A stretch of DNA of 57,398 nt from IMG/VR virus record IMGVR_UViG_3300010371_000008, positions 1-57,398 of that record. One strand, given 5' to 3'. Of the stretch, positions 32,514 through 40,417 are shown piece after piece. Every line of letters begins with the position of its first letter. Position 1 is the first letter of the stretch. Below the pieces are notes generated by a model, which was not told where the DNA came from, did not search any database, and was given only the letters and a program-made list of their open reading frames with translations. Origin of the DNA: a virus. The translations under genes were made by a program, and so were the position numbers.

Positions 32514-33535
32514 CCATCTATTACCAGGACGACATGGTGACGCTCCACCACGGGGACAGCCTCGAAATCCTGCCAACCCTTGACATGGAGGCTGCGGCGC
32601 TACTCACAGACCCACCCTATTTCAAGGTCAAGGCCGACGAGTGGGACAACCAGTGGGACAAAGCCCACGAATTCCTGTCATGGATGGGCGTGTTCCTCGA
32701 CCACGCGAAACCGCTACTTGCACCCAACGCGTCCGTGTGGGTGTTCGCCTCCCCGGTTATGACCTCATCCGTTGAACGGATCATCGGTGACCGGTTCCGT
32801 GTCTTGAACTCGATTCGGTGGGTCAAGGAATCCGGTTGGCACCAGAAGGCCGAGCTTGCGGCCATGCGTTCCTACCTTTCCCCGTGGGAAGGCATCGTTT
32901 TTGCGGAGCAGTTCGATGACGTGTATGGGGACGCGGCCAAGGCGTTGCACCGTGAAGTGTTCGCACCTATCGGCCACTACATGCAGGCCGAATGGGAGCG
33001 TGCGGGCTGGAAGTCCGGGGCGTTGGGTGTGGCGTTGGGTTATGACTCGGCACTGCCCACACGCTGGGCCGAGGGCTCATCCCTGCCAACCCGTGACGCG
33101 TACGAACGCATGCGCGGAATCCTGAACAGCACCGGTTCCGACTACCTGGCGAAGGATCACGCGTACCTGCAAACCGAATACGACTACCTGCGTCGCGAGT
33201 ATGAAGAACTGCGCAACGAATTTGAGACGCTACGCCGCCCCTTCACCATCACCGACCGGGCACACTCCACCGACGTCTGGAACTTCCCACCCGTCACATG
33301 GCACCCCGGAAAACACCCATGCGAGAAACCCCAAACCATGCTGCGGCACATGATCCAAACCAGCACCCGCCCGGGCGACACGGTTCTAGACCCGTTCGCT
33401 GGATCTGGCGCCACCCTGGACGCGGCCAGACAGCTAGGACGCCGCGCCGTCGGCATCGAAAAAGACGAGCACTGGTGCGAGGAAATCGCGCGGCGCCTGT
33501 CACAGAACGTACTCAATTTTGGAGAAGTGGCATGA
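32510..33535 (+). CDS. DNA methyltransferase, beta class (N6-adenine or N4-cytosine)
   Basis: A 341-aa protein. The catalytic motif IV is DPPY at residues 34-37; the SAM-binding motif I is DPFAGSG near 295. This order (IV before I) defines the beta class. Between them lies a recognition region with a long coiled segment (YLQTEYDYLRREYEELRNEF). DPPY suits adenine-N6. With no partner nuclease visible it is probably an orphan that shields phage DNA from host restriction. Confidence 0.85.
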   Translation: MTIYYQDDMVTLHHGDSLEILPTLDMEAAALLTDPPYFKVKADEWDNQWDKAHEFLSWMGVFLDHAKPLLAPNASVWVFASPVMTSSVERIIGDRFRVLNSIRWVKESGWHQKAELAAMRSYLSPWEGIVFAEQFDDVYGDAAKALHREVFAPIGHYMQAEWERAGWKSGALGVALGYDSALPTRWAEGSSLPTRDAYERMRGILNSTGSDYLAKDHAYLQTEYDYLRREYEELRNEFETLRRPFTITDRAHSTDVWNFPPVTWHPGKHPCEKPQTMLRHMIQTSTRPGDTVLDPFAGSGATLDAARQLGRRAVGIEKDEHWCEEIARRLSQNVLNFGEVA

Positions 33536-33732
33536 CCAAAAAGACTGTCCAACGGTGCGGCACGCACCACGGATATTTCGACCACAAACGCAACGGGTCC
33601 CCCGCATGCACTGTCTGCCTCGCCGCCTATGCGAAGTGGATGCGGGAATACAGACACCGCACCGGGCGCAACACCCACACACTCACCCCAGACACCATCC
33701 TGCAACGCCACGGAATCAAGGTAGAACCATGA
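33532..33732 (+). CDS. Small basic protein between the methyltransferases
   Basis: A 66-aa protein with RCGTHHGYFDHKRNG and a CTVCLAAYAKWMREYR segment; it looks like a small zinc-associated basic domain. It overlaps both methyltransferase genes by 4 bases. Function unknown. Confidence 0.6.
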   Translation: MTKKTVQRCGTHHGYFDHKRNGSPACTVCLAAYAKWMREYRHRTGRNTHTLTPDTILQRHGIKVEP

Positions 33733-35222
33733 ATGCCACCAAAACAGATATCGACTGGACCGACCTGTTTTGTGGGCGCGGCGGATCTACAACCGGCATT
33801 AGCCAGGTTCCGGGAATGTCCGTGGCCGTAGCGGCAAACCATTGGCAACTCGCCGTTGACAACCACGCCGCAAACCACCAAGACACGGACCACATTTGCG
33901 CCGACATTTCCCAGCGAGACCCGAAGTATTTCCCGCACACCGTGGCAGCGTGGGGCAGTCCAGAATGCACAAATCACACCGTGGCCAAAGGCAAAAAGAG
34001 AGTCACGAACCAGCCGGACCTTTTCGGTGACACACTTCCCGACGAGGCTGCAGAACGGTCACGCGCCACCATGTGGGACGTTTGCCGGCTGTCCGAATTC
34101 CACAACTATCAGATATTCATCACCGAGAACGTGGTGGAGGCGGCCCGCTGGGTCATGTTCGATGCATGGCTTATGGCAATGACCGCACTGGGCTACAACC
34201 ACCACATCGTCTACATGAACGCGATGCACGCCCAACTCGGCGGGTTACCCGCACCACAATCCCGGGATCGCATGTACGTCGTTTTCTGGAAGAAGGGCAA
34301 CAGGGCCCCCGACTTTGACCGGCTGCGCCCCAATGCCTACTGCCCATCATGCGGGGAAGTTGTCCGCGCCATGCAGGTCTTCAAAAAGCCTGAACGGTGG
34401 GGCAAATACAAAGCACAATACAACTGGCGTTGCCCGAAACAGTCTTGCAAAAACCGGATCATCGAACCGGCATGGCTGCCCGCCTCAACCGCGATTGACT
34501 GGACCCTGCGCGGGCAGCGGATCGGAGACAGGCCACTACGCAAGTTCACGGACAAGAAGACGAACACCGAGACATGGGCGCCCCTCGCCCCCAAGACTCT
34601 CGCCCGCATCCACAACGGGCTGGAAATGTACGGGTCCACACCCATGAGCATTGATAGTGTCCGCGGGTCACAGATCATTAGCGCCGTGGACCGGGAACCG
34701 TTCGCCACCCAGACCACCGCATACACCCGTTCACTGCTGATCCCTGTAGAGGGACGCGACGGAAAGACGGCCCAGCCCGTCACGAACGCCATGCGCACCC
34801 AAACCACCCGCAACGAGACGGGGATACTCACGCCCGGGCATTCCATGCTCATGGAGTACTACGGCAACGGCACCATGCACGAACTGACCAAAGCCATCCC
34901 CACCATCACCACGCATGACCGGTTCGCCATGATTACGACCCTGCGCGGGCACAACACCCCGAAACTGGTTTCGGATGTTCTGGACACGTTCGCCGCCAAC
35001 GGACTGCATCACGGGCTCACCGAATGGGACGCCGCCGAACTCGACGATTGCGAATTCCGCATGTTGGAGCCGCACGAGATTAGCCGTGGCATGGCATTTC
35101 CCGAGAACGAAACGGAAATCGGCACCAAGCGCGAACGCGTGAAAATGTCCGGTAACGCTGTCTGCCCGCCGTGCGCCCGTGACCTGGCCATTATCACCGG
35201 GGAATCCTTGATGATGTCATGA
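33729..35222 (+). CDS. DNA cytosine-C5 methyltransferase
   Basis: A 497-aa protein. Motif I is DLFCGRGGST (residues 12-21). The catalytic motif IV is SPECTNHT, with Cys near 80 in place of the usual PCQ context. ENV (motif VI) lies near 132, PQSRDR (motif VIII) near 177, and GNAVCPP (motif X) near 475. A four-Cys zinc finger (CPSCG...CPKQSCK) is inserted around residues 203-240. The conserved Cys and other motifs suggest an active m5C enzyme, probably for anti-restriction. Confidence 0.85.
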   Translation: MNATKTDIDWTDLFCGRGGSTTGISQVPGMSVAVAANHWQLAVDNHAANHQDTDHICADISQRDPKYFPHTVAAWGSPECTNHTVAKGKKRVTNQPDLFGDTLPDEAAERSRATMWDVCRLSEFHNYQIFITENVVEAARWVMFDAWLMAMTALGYNHHIVYMNAMHAQLGGLPAPQSRDRMYVVFWKKGNRAPDFDRLRPNAYCPSCGEVVRAMQVFKKPERWGKYKAQYNWRCPKQSCKNRIIEPAWLPASTAIDWTLRGQRIGDRPLRKFTDKKTNTETWAPLAPKTLARIHNGLEMYGSTPMSIDSVRGSQIISAVDREPFATQTTAYTRSLLIPVEGRDGKTAQPVTNAMRTQTTRNETGILTPGHSMLMEYYGNGTMHELTKAIPTITTHDRFAMITTLRGHNTPKLVSDVLDTFAANGLHHGLTEWDAAELDDCEFRMLEPHEISRGMAFPENETEIGTKRERVKMSGNAVCPPCARDLAIITGESLMMS

Positions 35223-35458
35223 GCGCCCTAGACACCAAGACGGCACCGGCCGACCAACTGGCACCCGCACAAAGAACAAAACATATCTTCCACATGAACT
35301 GCAACCGGGAGGTACACCCGAAAACCGCCTATTGCGGATTCAAGGGCGGCATCATCGGCATTACATGGATACCCGCCACAGCGAAACCGACAGACTGTTC
35401 ATTGTGCATCCTGTGCCGAGAAACAACCGGGTGCCCGCAATGCGGCTACAAACCCTAA
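35219..35458 (+). CDS. Cys-rich hypothetical protein
   Basis: A 79-aa protein with HMNCNREVHPKTAYCG and a closing CSLCILCRETTGCPQCG cluster (four to six cysteines), a likely zinc site. It resembles 27855-28100 and 28954-29208 in layout: one Cys, a short fold, a terminal CxxC pair. Overlaps the methyltransferase stop (ATGA). Confidence 0.6.
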   Translation: MSALDTKTAPADQLAPAQRTKHIFHMNCNREVHPKTAYCGFKGGIIGITWIPATAKPTDCSLCILCRETTGCPQCGYKP

Positions 35459-35472
35459 GATCAGGTGAAAAA

Positions 35473-35799
35473 ATGAGAAACCATATTCTCAACGGCGAGT
35501 GTTCCGTTTACCGCGTGTTCGACTGGAACGAGCGACTGTTATACGTTGGCATGTCCCACGAACCATACAAGCGGCTAATGCAACACAAGCGGAACAATGC
35601 ACCATGGATACCGTTTGCATCGTGGATTAGCATACTCAAATATGAGCATAGGAGCGGGGCTGAATTTTTGGAGGCCAGGGCAATTATTGAGGAATCCCCG
35701 TTCTGGAACAGGCAGAGTCCTGTTCGCCCACTGGAAGGACCGGCGCCAGAACCTCTAGACGGAGTGTTTTTTATGATTCCCGAAGATTGGGCGTGGTGA
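35473..35799 (+). CDS. GIY-YIG-type nuclease domain protein
   Basis: A 108-aa protein. The core CSVYRVFDWNERLLYVGMS, then PYKRLMQHKRNNAPW and a Glu in EFLEARAIIEE, matches the GIY-YIG fold with VYR/YVG in place of GIY/YIG, and conserved Arg, His and Glu. It is stand-alone, with no DNA-binding domain. It could process recombination or repair intermediates, or be a homing-nuclease relic. Confidence 0.7.
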   Translation: MRNHILNGECSVYRVFDWNERLLYVGMSHEPYKRLMQHKRNNAPWIPFASWISILKYEHRSGAEFLEARAIIEESPFWNRQSPVRPLEGPAPEPLDGVFFMIPEDWAW

Positions 35800-35802
35800 T
35801 CG

Positions 35803-36666
35803 GTGGCACGTATCAGGTCTATCAAACCGGAAATCCGCACAAGCGAGAAAGTCAACGCGTGGCCGGTGGAGATCCGTTATTTCTGGATTATGCTCTGGGG
35901 ATACGTTGACGACTATGGCAAGGGACGCGATAACGCAAAACTAATTGTTGCGGACACGTACCCGCTGGACGATAACGTGACCCCGGCGATGGTGGAGGAA
36001 TGGTTATGTGTCCTGGCGCATGATGATGTAATCGCGCGGTATGTGGTGGACGGCAAACGGTATCTTGTGGTGCTGAACTGGGCGGAACATCAGCGCCCGT
36101 CACACCCGGCCAAGAGCGTTTTGCCAGACATGCCAGACGACTATAACGGTTCGGCAACAGAAAACTTGGTGCCTGCTCAAAAATCGAAACCAACCCCGCC
36201 GCATCCCAGTAATGGCGCGGATTACGGTAGTCCTCGCGAAGGTCTCCGGAGGATTACCGTAAATGATTCCCCTGAGCAGGGAGCAGTGAGCAGTGAGCAG
36301 GGAGCAGTGAGCGGGGGTAGCGCGGGCGCACCGCCGCGATCCAGCACCGCCGCGCGAAGCTCAACACGCATCCCGCGCGACTTCAAGGCAACGCCCCCAA
36401 TGATTGCGTGGGCGTTGGAAAACACCCCAAACGTCAACTGGCAGAACTCCACAAAAAGATTCAAATCCTACTACAACTCCGTCGCCGGTAATTCACAGCT
36501 CAAGACGGATTGGGTGGAGGCGTGGAAATCGTGGCTTTTGGGTGACCAAGAAAAAGCGGCGGCCAGACCGCAGCAGTTCAAGACGGCGGCGGAAAAGAAC
36601 TTAGAAGCCGGTGCGGCATTGCATGCGAAGTATTCGGCTCAATTGGAAATTGAAGGAACCCAGTAA
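35803..36666 (+). CDS. Replication initiator (phage replisome organiser/DnaD-like)
   Basis: A 287-aa protein starting at GTG 35803. The opening ARIRSIKPEIRTSEKVN followed by WPVEIRYFWIMLWGYVDDYG is the conserved N-terminus of phage replisome organisers, which bind the origin through a winged helix. A disordered middle encodes the iteron block 36274-36315. The C-terminal helical part (FKATPPMIAWALENTPNVNW) probably recruits the loader encoded next. This resembles lambda O, where the origin lies inside the gene. Confidence 0.75.
   Translation: MARIRSIKPEIRTSEKVNAWPVEIRYFWIMLWGYVDDYGKGRDNAKLIVADTYPLDDNVTPAMVEEWLCVLAHDDVIARYVVDGKRYLVVLNWAEHQRPSHPAKSVLPDMPDDYNGSATENLVPAQKSKPTPPHPSNGADYGSPREGLRRITVNDSPEQGAVSSEQGAVSGGSAGAPPRSSTAARSSTRIPRDFKATPPMIAWALENTPNVNWQNSTKRFKSYYNSVAGNSQLKTDWVEAWKSWLLGDQEKAAARPQQFKTAAEKNLEAGAALHAKYSAQLEIEGTQ
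36222..36315. repeat. Inverted repeat plus six 7-bp iterons: candidate replication origin
   Basis: TTACGGTAGTCCT (36222-36234) and AGGATTACCGTAA (36250-36262) form an inverted repeat with one mismatch. Twelve bases later, 36274-36315 holds six tandem heptamers of GAGCAGG/GAGCAGT type (the last is GAGCGGG), also readable as two 21-bp units. The block lies inside the initiator gene, at its disordered linker. Confidence 0.65.
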
Positions 36667-37100
36667 TGAACATTCTTGAAACAACGTCGTATCTGACTTG
36701 GCTTTCACAGTCGGATGGGCGGGTGAAGGTGACGGACCCGAATGTACAGATCTGGGCCGCCGCCCTGGCCGCCGCGACCAACGCCGAGGTGCGGGAAGCA
36801 ACGTTGGCACACTACCGGGGCAACGACACCTGCGTGACACCGCACATGATCCGCAAGGCGTGCGCGGAAATCCGGGAACGCACGACGGCGACACAATCAG
36901 CGTTGACCGCCGGCCCGGCGTTGACGGCGGAAGTCCCGTACGACGCGTACGTGAAGCACATCCACCGGCCCGAGTTTCAGGCCATGTTCGAGGCTGGCCG
37001 GCGCGAGGGAAACGCACACCGGGCGTACAAGCAGACGTTGCGGGAGACGGGCAGCCGTGAGCTGGCGAAGGCCGCCGGGGAACGGGCGCGGGCAGCGTGA
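36666..37100 (+). CDS. Putative helicase-loader-like replication protein
   Basis: A 144-aa helical protein coupled to the initiator by TAATG. The pattern W-x-x-AL, then EVREATLAHYRGNDTCVTPHMIRKAC, is common in small proteins that follow initiators in actinophages, thought to load the host helicase. No ATPase motif, so not DnaC-type. The family call is tentative. Confidence 0.5.
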   Translation: MNILETTSYLTWLSQSDGRVKVTDPNVQIWAAALAAATNAEVREATLAHYRGNDTCVTPHMIRKACAEIRERTTATQSALTAGPALTAEVPYDAYVKHIHRPEFQAMFEAGRREGNAHRAYKQTLRETGSRELAKAAGERARAA

Positions 37101-37630
37101 CCGTTTACAAGCGTTACGGCACGAAGGCACAGCAGCGGGCCGCAACCGAGTTGCGTGACCGTGTGGCAGCAGCCGAGGTCGAGGCTGCGGAAGCGTACCG
37201 GTGGGAAATGGCGTTGTTGCAGTTGCGGTTGCAGGCTGCGGAGCAGGCCAGGACGGATGCCCGGTTGTTGCGTTTGCGGCGGCGTGTGGCGGTTGCGGAG
37301 TCTGCGGCGCGGACTGCGGAGCAGGAGGCCGAGGAAGCCGGGGCGCGTATGGCGGAGGCGGAGGCGGTGCGGGTGTGGGCGTTGCGGCGTTGGCCGGAGT
37401 CGGTGGATCTTGGGCCGAGGCGTGCGGATGCTGCGGTGGCGGATGCTGCCGCGTTTGGGCGGGCACACGCCGGGACGCCTAGAAGCCGCGCTATGACGTT
37501 GCGAGGGTCACGGATGCCTACCCATAGCCAAACCGTTACGGTAATCGATTCTGACGGCTATTCTGTGGCTGTGGGGGCACATCCTGAACGGCGCACACAA
37601 ACACTCCAAGCGGAGGAACTAGCATCATGA
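37097..37630 (+). CDS. Coiled-coil hypothetical protein
   Basis: A 177-aa protein starting at GTG with a 4-base overlap (GTGA). Residues 10-110 are nearly continuous Ala/Glu/Arg helix (RDRVAAAEVEAAEAYRWEM and later heptads), then a short beta-type end (QTVTVIDSDGYSVAVG). The codon use is visibly richer in GCG/TTG/GTG than neighbours, suggesting a separate origin. Function unknown. Confidence 0.6.
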   Translation: MTVYKRYGTKAQQRAATELRDRVAAAEVEAAEAYRWEMALLQLRLQAAEQARTDARLLRLRRRVAVAESAARTAEQEAEEAGARMAEAEAVRVWALRRWPESVDLGPRRADAAVADAAAFGRAHAGTPRSRAMTLRGSRMPTHSQTVTVIDSDGYSVAVGAHPERRTQTLQAEELAS

Positions 37631-37998
37631 CCAGGAACAGGGCATCAGCCAAAGCAGCCGGCAGCAGTTTTGAACGCAGCACGGCGGACTACCTCGCCGC
37701 CGTCTTGCACGATCCCGGAATTGACCGGCAGGTGAAGACCGGCGCTCACGACAAGGGCGACATTCGGGGCGTGACCATTCACGGGCAGCGTGTGGCTGTT
37801 GAGTGCAAAAACACGGCGAAAGTCCAGCTTTCCGTGTGGGCGTCCGAGGCCGAGGCCGAGCGTATCAACCTGGCAGCGCTGGCAGGTGTGACGGTGCACA
37901 AGCGTCACGGAAAAGGCAGGGCCGCCGATCAGTGGGTGACGCTCACGCTGCGCGACTTTGCCGCCATCCTGTCCGGCGTACGGCCCGAGGATGCCTGA
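37627..37998 (+). CDS. Holliday junction resolvase-like nuclease
   Basis: A 123-aa protein with GSSFERSTADYLA, then DRQVKTGAHDKGDIRGV, and VAVECKN: the E...D...ExK active-site pattern of the restriction-nuclease fold (Hjc/RecB-like resolvases). It ends the replication operon. It would cut branched DNA before packaging. Confidence 0.75.
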   Translation: MTRNRASAKAAGSSFERSTADYLAAVLHDPGIDRQVKTGAHDKGDIRGVTIHGQRVAVECKNTAKVQLSVWASEAEAERINLAALAGVTVHKRHGKGRAADQWVTLTLRDFAAILSGVRPEDA

Positions 37999-38033
37999 AA
38001 ATTTCTTCAAAAAACCTTTGCCAACCTATACCG

Positions 38034-38047
38034 TTACAAGTGGGTAA
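38034..38047. promoter_or_regulatory. TTAC-N6-GTAA dyad upstream of the small-gene block
   Basis: TTACAAGTGGGTAA, flanked on the left by CCG, repeats the design of TTACAAGAGCGTAA at 28380-28393 (flanked by CCCA). Both lie in A+T-rich gaps before long gene blocks and both are followed by TTGAAG within 20 bases. Candidate activator or repressor site. Confidence 0.5.
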
Positions 38048-38056
38048 GTCGTACAC

Positions 38057-38209
38057 TTGAAGTATCAGCAAAACAGCACCACAACCCCGGCGAAGGAGTA
38101 CACCGCCAATGCCCTAACCAGCAGCCCCGTTCCGTCATTGGAACCCGCACCGGAACCAGCCGGGCACCACCTGCAAGCGGTGGGGCGGGAACACAGAAAA
38201 AGCCCTTGA
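38057..38209 (+). CDS. Possible 50-aa peptide (doubtful)
   Basis: A TTG-started frame of 50 codons, Pro/Ser/Thr-rich with a His/Arg end, fills most of the gap 37999-38227. An AAGGAG within it is followed by an immediately terminated ATG and so serves no other start. Ribosome-binding signals for the TTG are weak. It may be leader RNA rather than a gene. Confidence 0.3.
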   Translation: MKYQQNSTTTPAKEYTANALTSSPVPSLEPAPEPAGHHLQAVGREHRKSP

Positions 38210-38227
38210 TCCCCCAAGGAGAACAAA

Positions 38228-38335
38228 ATGTTTACCACCATCAAAACCCTTTGGCATCGGGTTATCGCCACCATCATTACGGCTGACCCGAACCCGGAAT
38301 ACTCGGCACTCGATCATTGGGCTGGCCTGAAATGA
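38228..38335 (+). CDS. Very small amphipathic protein
   Basis: A 35-aa peptide with an excellent CAAGGAG, seven bases before ATG 38228, overlapping the next start (ATGA). The sequence begins FTTIKTLWHRVIATIITA, an amphipathic or weakly hydrophobic helix. The leader TTGATCCCCCAAGGAG also appears in variant form before other genes (49505, 53384). Confidence 0.6.
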   Translation: MFTTIKTLWHRVIATIITADPNPEYSALDHWAGLK

Positions 38336-38643
38336 GTACGCCCGCACCGGCCCGGTTGCCGGATCTTCCCGGCCTGGTTCGCGGAATCGTCGGCAAGAAA
38401 GAAAACCCCGACGGGCGGCGCACCCTCTACACGCTGCAATGTGAAAACTGTTTCCAGCTAGAAACGCCGGAACATTTGGTTCTCATGAAAACACATTTCC
38501 ACACGCGCGGAACCGACCGCCGCCGCCTATGCCCAGAATGCCGCATCCACCTATTCCCAGACTGCAACTGTTGGGGCTGCATCGAAGACCGGGAAGAATC
38601 CCGCCGAAACAAAAGAAAGACAGAACCCGGCCATGCTAGTTGA
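38332..38643 (+). CDS. Zinc-finger-type hypothetical protein
   Basis: A 103-aa protein with CENC, then LCPEC, and CNCWGC motifs separated by a basic stretch: probably two zinc sites. The C-terminal end is strongly charged (EDREESRRNKRK). It overlaps neighbours at both ends. Confidence 0.6.
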   Translation: MSTPAPARLPDLPGLVRGIVGKKENPDGRRTLYTLQCENCFQLETPEHLVLMKTHFHTRGTDRRRLCPECRIHLFPDCNCWGCIEDREESRRNKRKTEPGHAS

Positions 38644-38851
38644 AATGTTCGGCGGACCGTGCGACGGAATGATGATGGAACACCACCTACCACTCCCCCG
38701 ATACGTCTTAACCCCAGAACTCCCCATCGAAACAATCAACAAAACCATTGCCGAAAACCCGGACGCAGAAATTGGGATAGCCATTTACCGGGCAGACGCA
38801 AACCACCCATCCGGGAAACCTGTCTACACATTCCAAGGAATCAGAACATGA
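38633..38851 (+). CDS. Hypothetical protein
   Basis: A 72-aa protein with MFGGPCDGMMM and PVYTFQGIR. The FGGPxDG opening followed by a short beta unit is a recurrent small-protein pattern in actinophages, function unknown. Overlaps the preceding gene by 11 bases. Confidence 0.6.
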   Translation: MLVEMFGGPCDGMMMEHHLPLPRYVLTPELPIETINKTIAENPDAEIGIAIYRADANHPSGKPVYTFQGIRT

Positions 38852-39084
38852 GAACACCAACCATCACCGCCGGATGCATGGACTGCAACCGCCAAAGCTT
38901 CCACCCCACCACGACCGAAGCCAACACGGAACTGTTCTGGCACGGCCTCGAAAACCCCAACCACCGGCCCCTCATCGCAGACGCCGCCAATGGTTGGCAC
39001 CGGGCATGGGTTGACCTCGACCAACCCAACAACCACCCCGCACGAATCGACCGGAAAGAAGCGTCACCATGGCTTACACGCTGA
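38848..39084 (+). CDS. Hypothetical protein
   Basis: A 78-aa protein starting at ATG 38848 (ATGA overlap). It has a CMDC pair near residue 10 and many His, Asn and Trp residues (WHGLENPNH, GWHRAW). No family is recognised. Confidence 0.55.
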   Translation: MRTPTITAGCMDCNRQSFHPTTTEANTELFWHGLENPNHRPLIADAANGWHRAWVDLDQPNNHPARIDRKEASPWLTR

Positions 39085-39281
39085 CCATCAGCCAAAGCGA
39101 CAGCACGGCCAATGTTGTGTGGGACTTGGAAGGCAACGCCAACGATGCCATGAACGAACGTGTGGCACGACTCCGCACCCACCATATCGAGTTCGCGCGG
39201 ACGTTTGACAGCATCTATTACCAACGCCCCGTGACGGGCACGAGCGTAACACTCACATACAAGGACGAGGCCGAGTCATGA
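39069..39281 (+). CDS. Hypothetical protein
   Basis: A 70-aa protein with alternating hydrophobic pattern (AYTLTISQSDSTANVVW, then SVTLTYKDEAES), suggesting a small beta fold with one helix (DAMNERVARLRTH). Overlaps the preceding gene by 16 bases. Confidence 0.55.
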   Translation: MAYTLTISQSDSTANVVWDLEGNANDAMNERVARLRTHHIEFARTFDSIYYQRPVTGTSVTLTYKDEAES

Positions 39282-39628
39282 AGACCATGGGTGAACCGTG
39301 GCAGCGGGAAGACTGCCCGGACGGCGTGAAGTCATGTCACGGGCACTACACCACCCCCGGCGCGAAAGTTTACGACATTGGGCACACCGACAGCCGCAAC
39401 TTTCACTACGTGAACGAGGTGGAAAACCTGGCCCGGGACAAGCGATTCACGGACGCCGAGCTGGCCGCCGAATACTGGCGGGCATCCGCCAACCCCAGAA
39501 TCCGCGCATACCAGCGCGACGAGGCCGGGAACGTTGCGGGCATTCCTGGCACCGGCTGGGAATACGAACACCAAATCATGCGCCGTTTAGCTACCCGCCC
39601 CAACTACGACGAGGACACCCGGCCATGA
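39278..39628 (+). CDS. Hypothetical protein
   Basis: A 116-aa charged protein. It carries DCPDGVKSCHGHYT near the start and a helical middle (FTDAELAAEYWRASANPRIR). ATGA overlaps on both sides. Not recognised. Confidence 0.6.
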   Translation: MKTMGEPWQREDCPDGVKSCHGHYTTPGAKVYDIGHTDSRNFHYVNEVENLARDKRFTDAELAAEYWRASANPRIRAYQRDEAGNVAGIPGTGWEYEHQIMRRLATRPNYDEDTRP

Positions 39629-39792
39629 TGCACGCATCGGTCAAACTGATCACGGGCGACGAGTACCAAAAATACTTTGACCCGAACAACGCCGTCCAGT
39701 TGGGCGACATGTTCACCCCGATTCTTCAAGGACTGCGGGAAGGGCTCATTACCGCCGTCGTCATCGAGCCCGCACTAAGGCCCGAATCATGA
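39625..39792 (+). CDS. Small hypothetical protein
   Basis: A 55-aa protein from ATG 39625 (MMHASVKLITGDEYQKYF, then GLREGLITAVVIEPAL), mixed alpha/beta. Coupled at both ends by ATGA. Function unknown. Confidence 0.55.
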   Translation: MMHASVKLITGDEYQKYFDPNNAVQLGDMFTPILQGLREGLITAVVIEPALRPES

Positions 39793-40211
39793 CCACCCCA
39801 ACACCCGAAGCCATCGAAGCCGCCAAGGATGCGATGCGGACAGTCACACCGCCGCCCGGAGTGTCGAAATCTGACTGGCTCGCTGAGCATGGCGGATGGG
39901 CACTGTTGGCCGGCGCTGTCGCCGCTGCTGCCCCGTTCATCGCCGCCCAAGCCAAAGTTGAGGCACTGGCACCCATCCTCGCGCTGCACCAGCCATCCCA
40001 GGTCTGGGAGTACGACGACGTAAACGGAGTGTTCAAGGTGGACGCAGACGGCGAGCAAATCCCCATGCACAAGCTCTGCATCGAATGCACGAGCGAGGAC
40101 GTGCTGGAAGCGGTGGGCGATTGCGACTACACCGAGGGAAGCCTGTCCGGTGAAGTCCGCTGGCCGTGCGCAACCTACGCCGCCGCCACCATCGAAGGGA
40201 AAGACTCATGA
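39789..40211 (+). CDS. Hypothetical protein
   Basis: A 140-aa protein. A hydrophobic Ala-rich segment (GGWALLAGAVAAAAPFIAA) may be a helix buried in a bundle or a membrane span. After it come acidic strands and a CIECTSEDVLEAVGDCD stretch. ATGA overlaps on both sides. Unknown. Confidence 0.6.
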   Translation: MTTPTPEAIEAAKDAMRTVTPPPGVSKSDWLAEHGGWALLAGAVAAAAPFIAAQAKVEALAPILALHQPSQVWEYDDVNGVFKVDADGEQIPMHKLCIECTSEDVLEAVGDCDYTEGSLSGEVRWPCATYAAATIEGKDS

Positions 40212-40417
40212 GCAGCCTGAACGAGACCGTAGCCGATTTCGAGCACGGCGGCGTGAACTACCAGATCGACAAGCTACTTGACCAGCCCGGAGTGTTCGCC
40301 TTGTTTGAGATTGGCGAACTTGGCAGCGCACCCAACCAGGTACTCGACTTCATCTGCTTCGACGATGACGAAGAAGACCTGATCGACACCGCGAAGGTGG
40401 CGCTGGACGATGAGTGA
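40208..40417 (+). CDS. Small acidic hypothetical protein
   Basis: A 69-aa protein with strongly acidic C-terminal half (FICFDDDEEDLIDTAKVALD). Small acidic phage proteins sometimes mimic DNA, but nothing here proves that. Coupled to the previous gene by ATGA. Confidence 0.55.
   Translation: MSSLNETVADFEHGGVNYQIDKLLDQPGVFALFEIGELGSAPNQVLDFICFDDDEEDLIDTAKVALDDE

Noticed and set aside
37097-37630. Treating the Ala/Arg/Glu-rich frame as an artefact of GC-rich sequence
   Set aside because: The 4-base overlaps at both ends and the long regular helix support a real gene, though its composition is odd.
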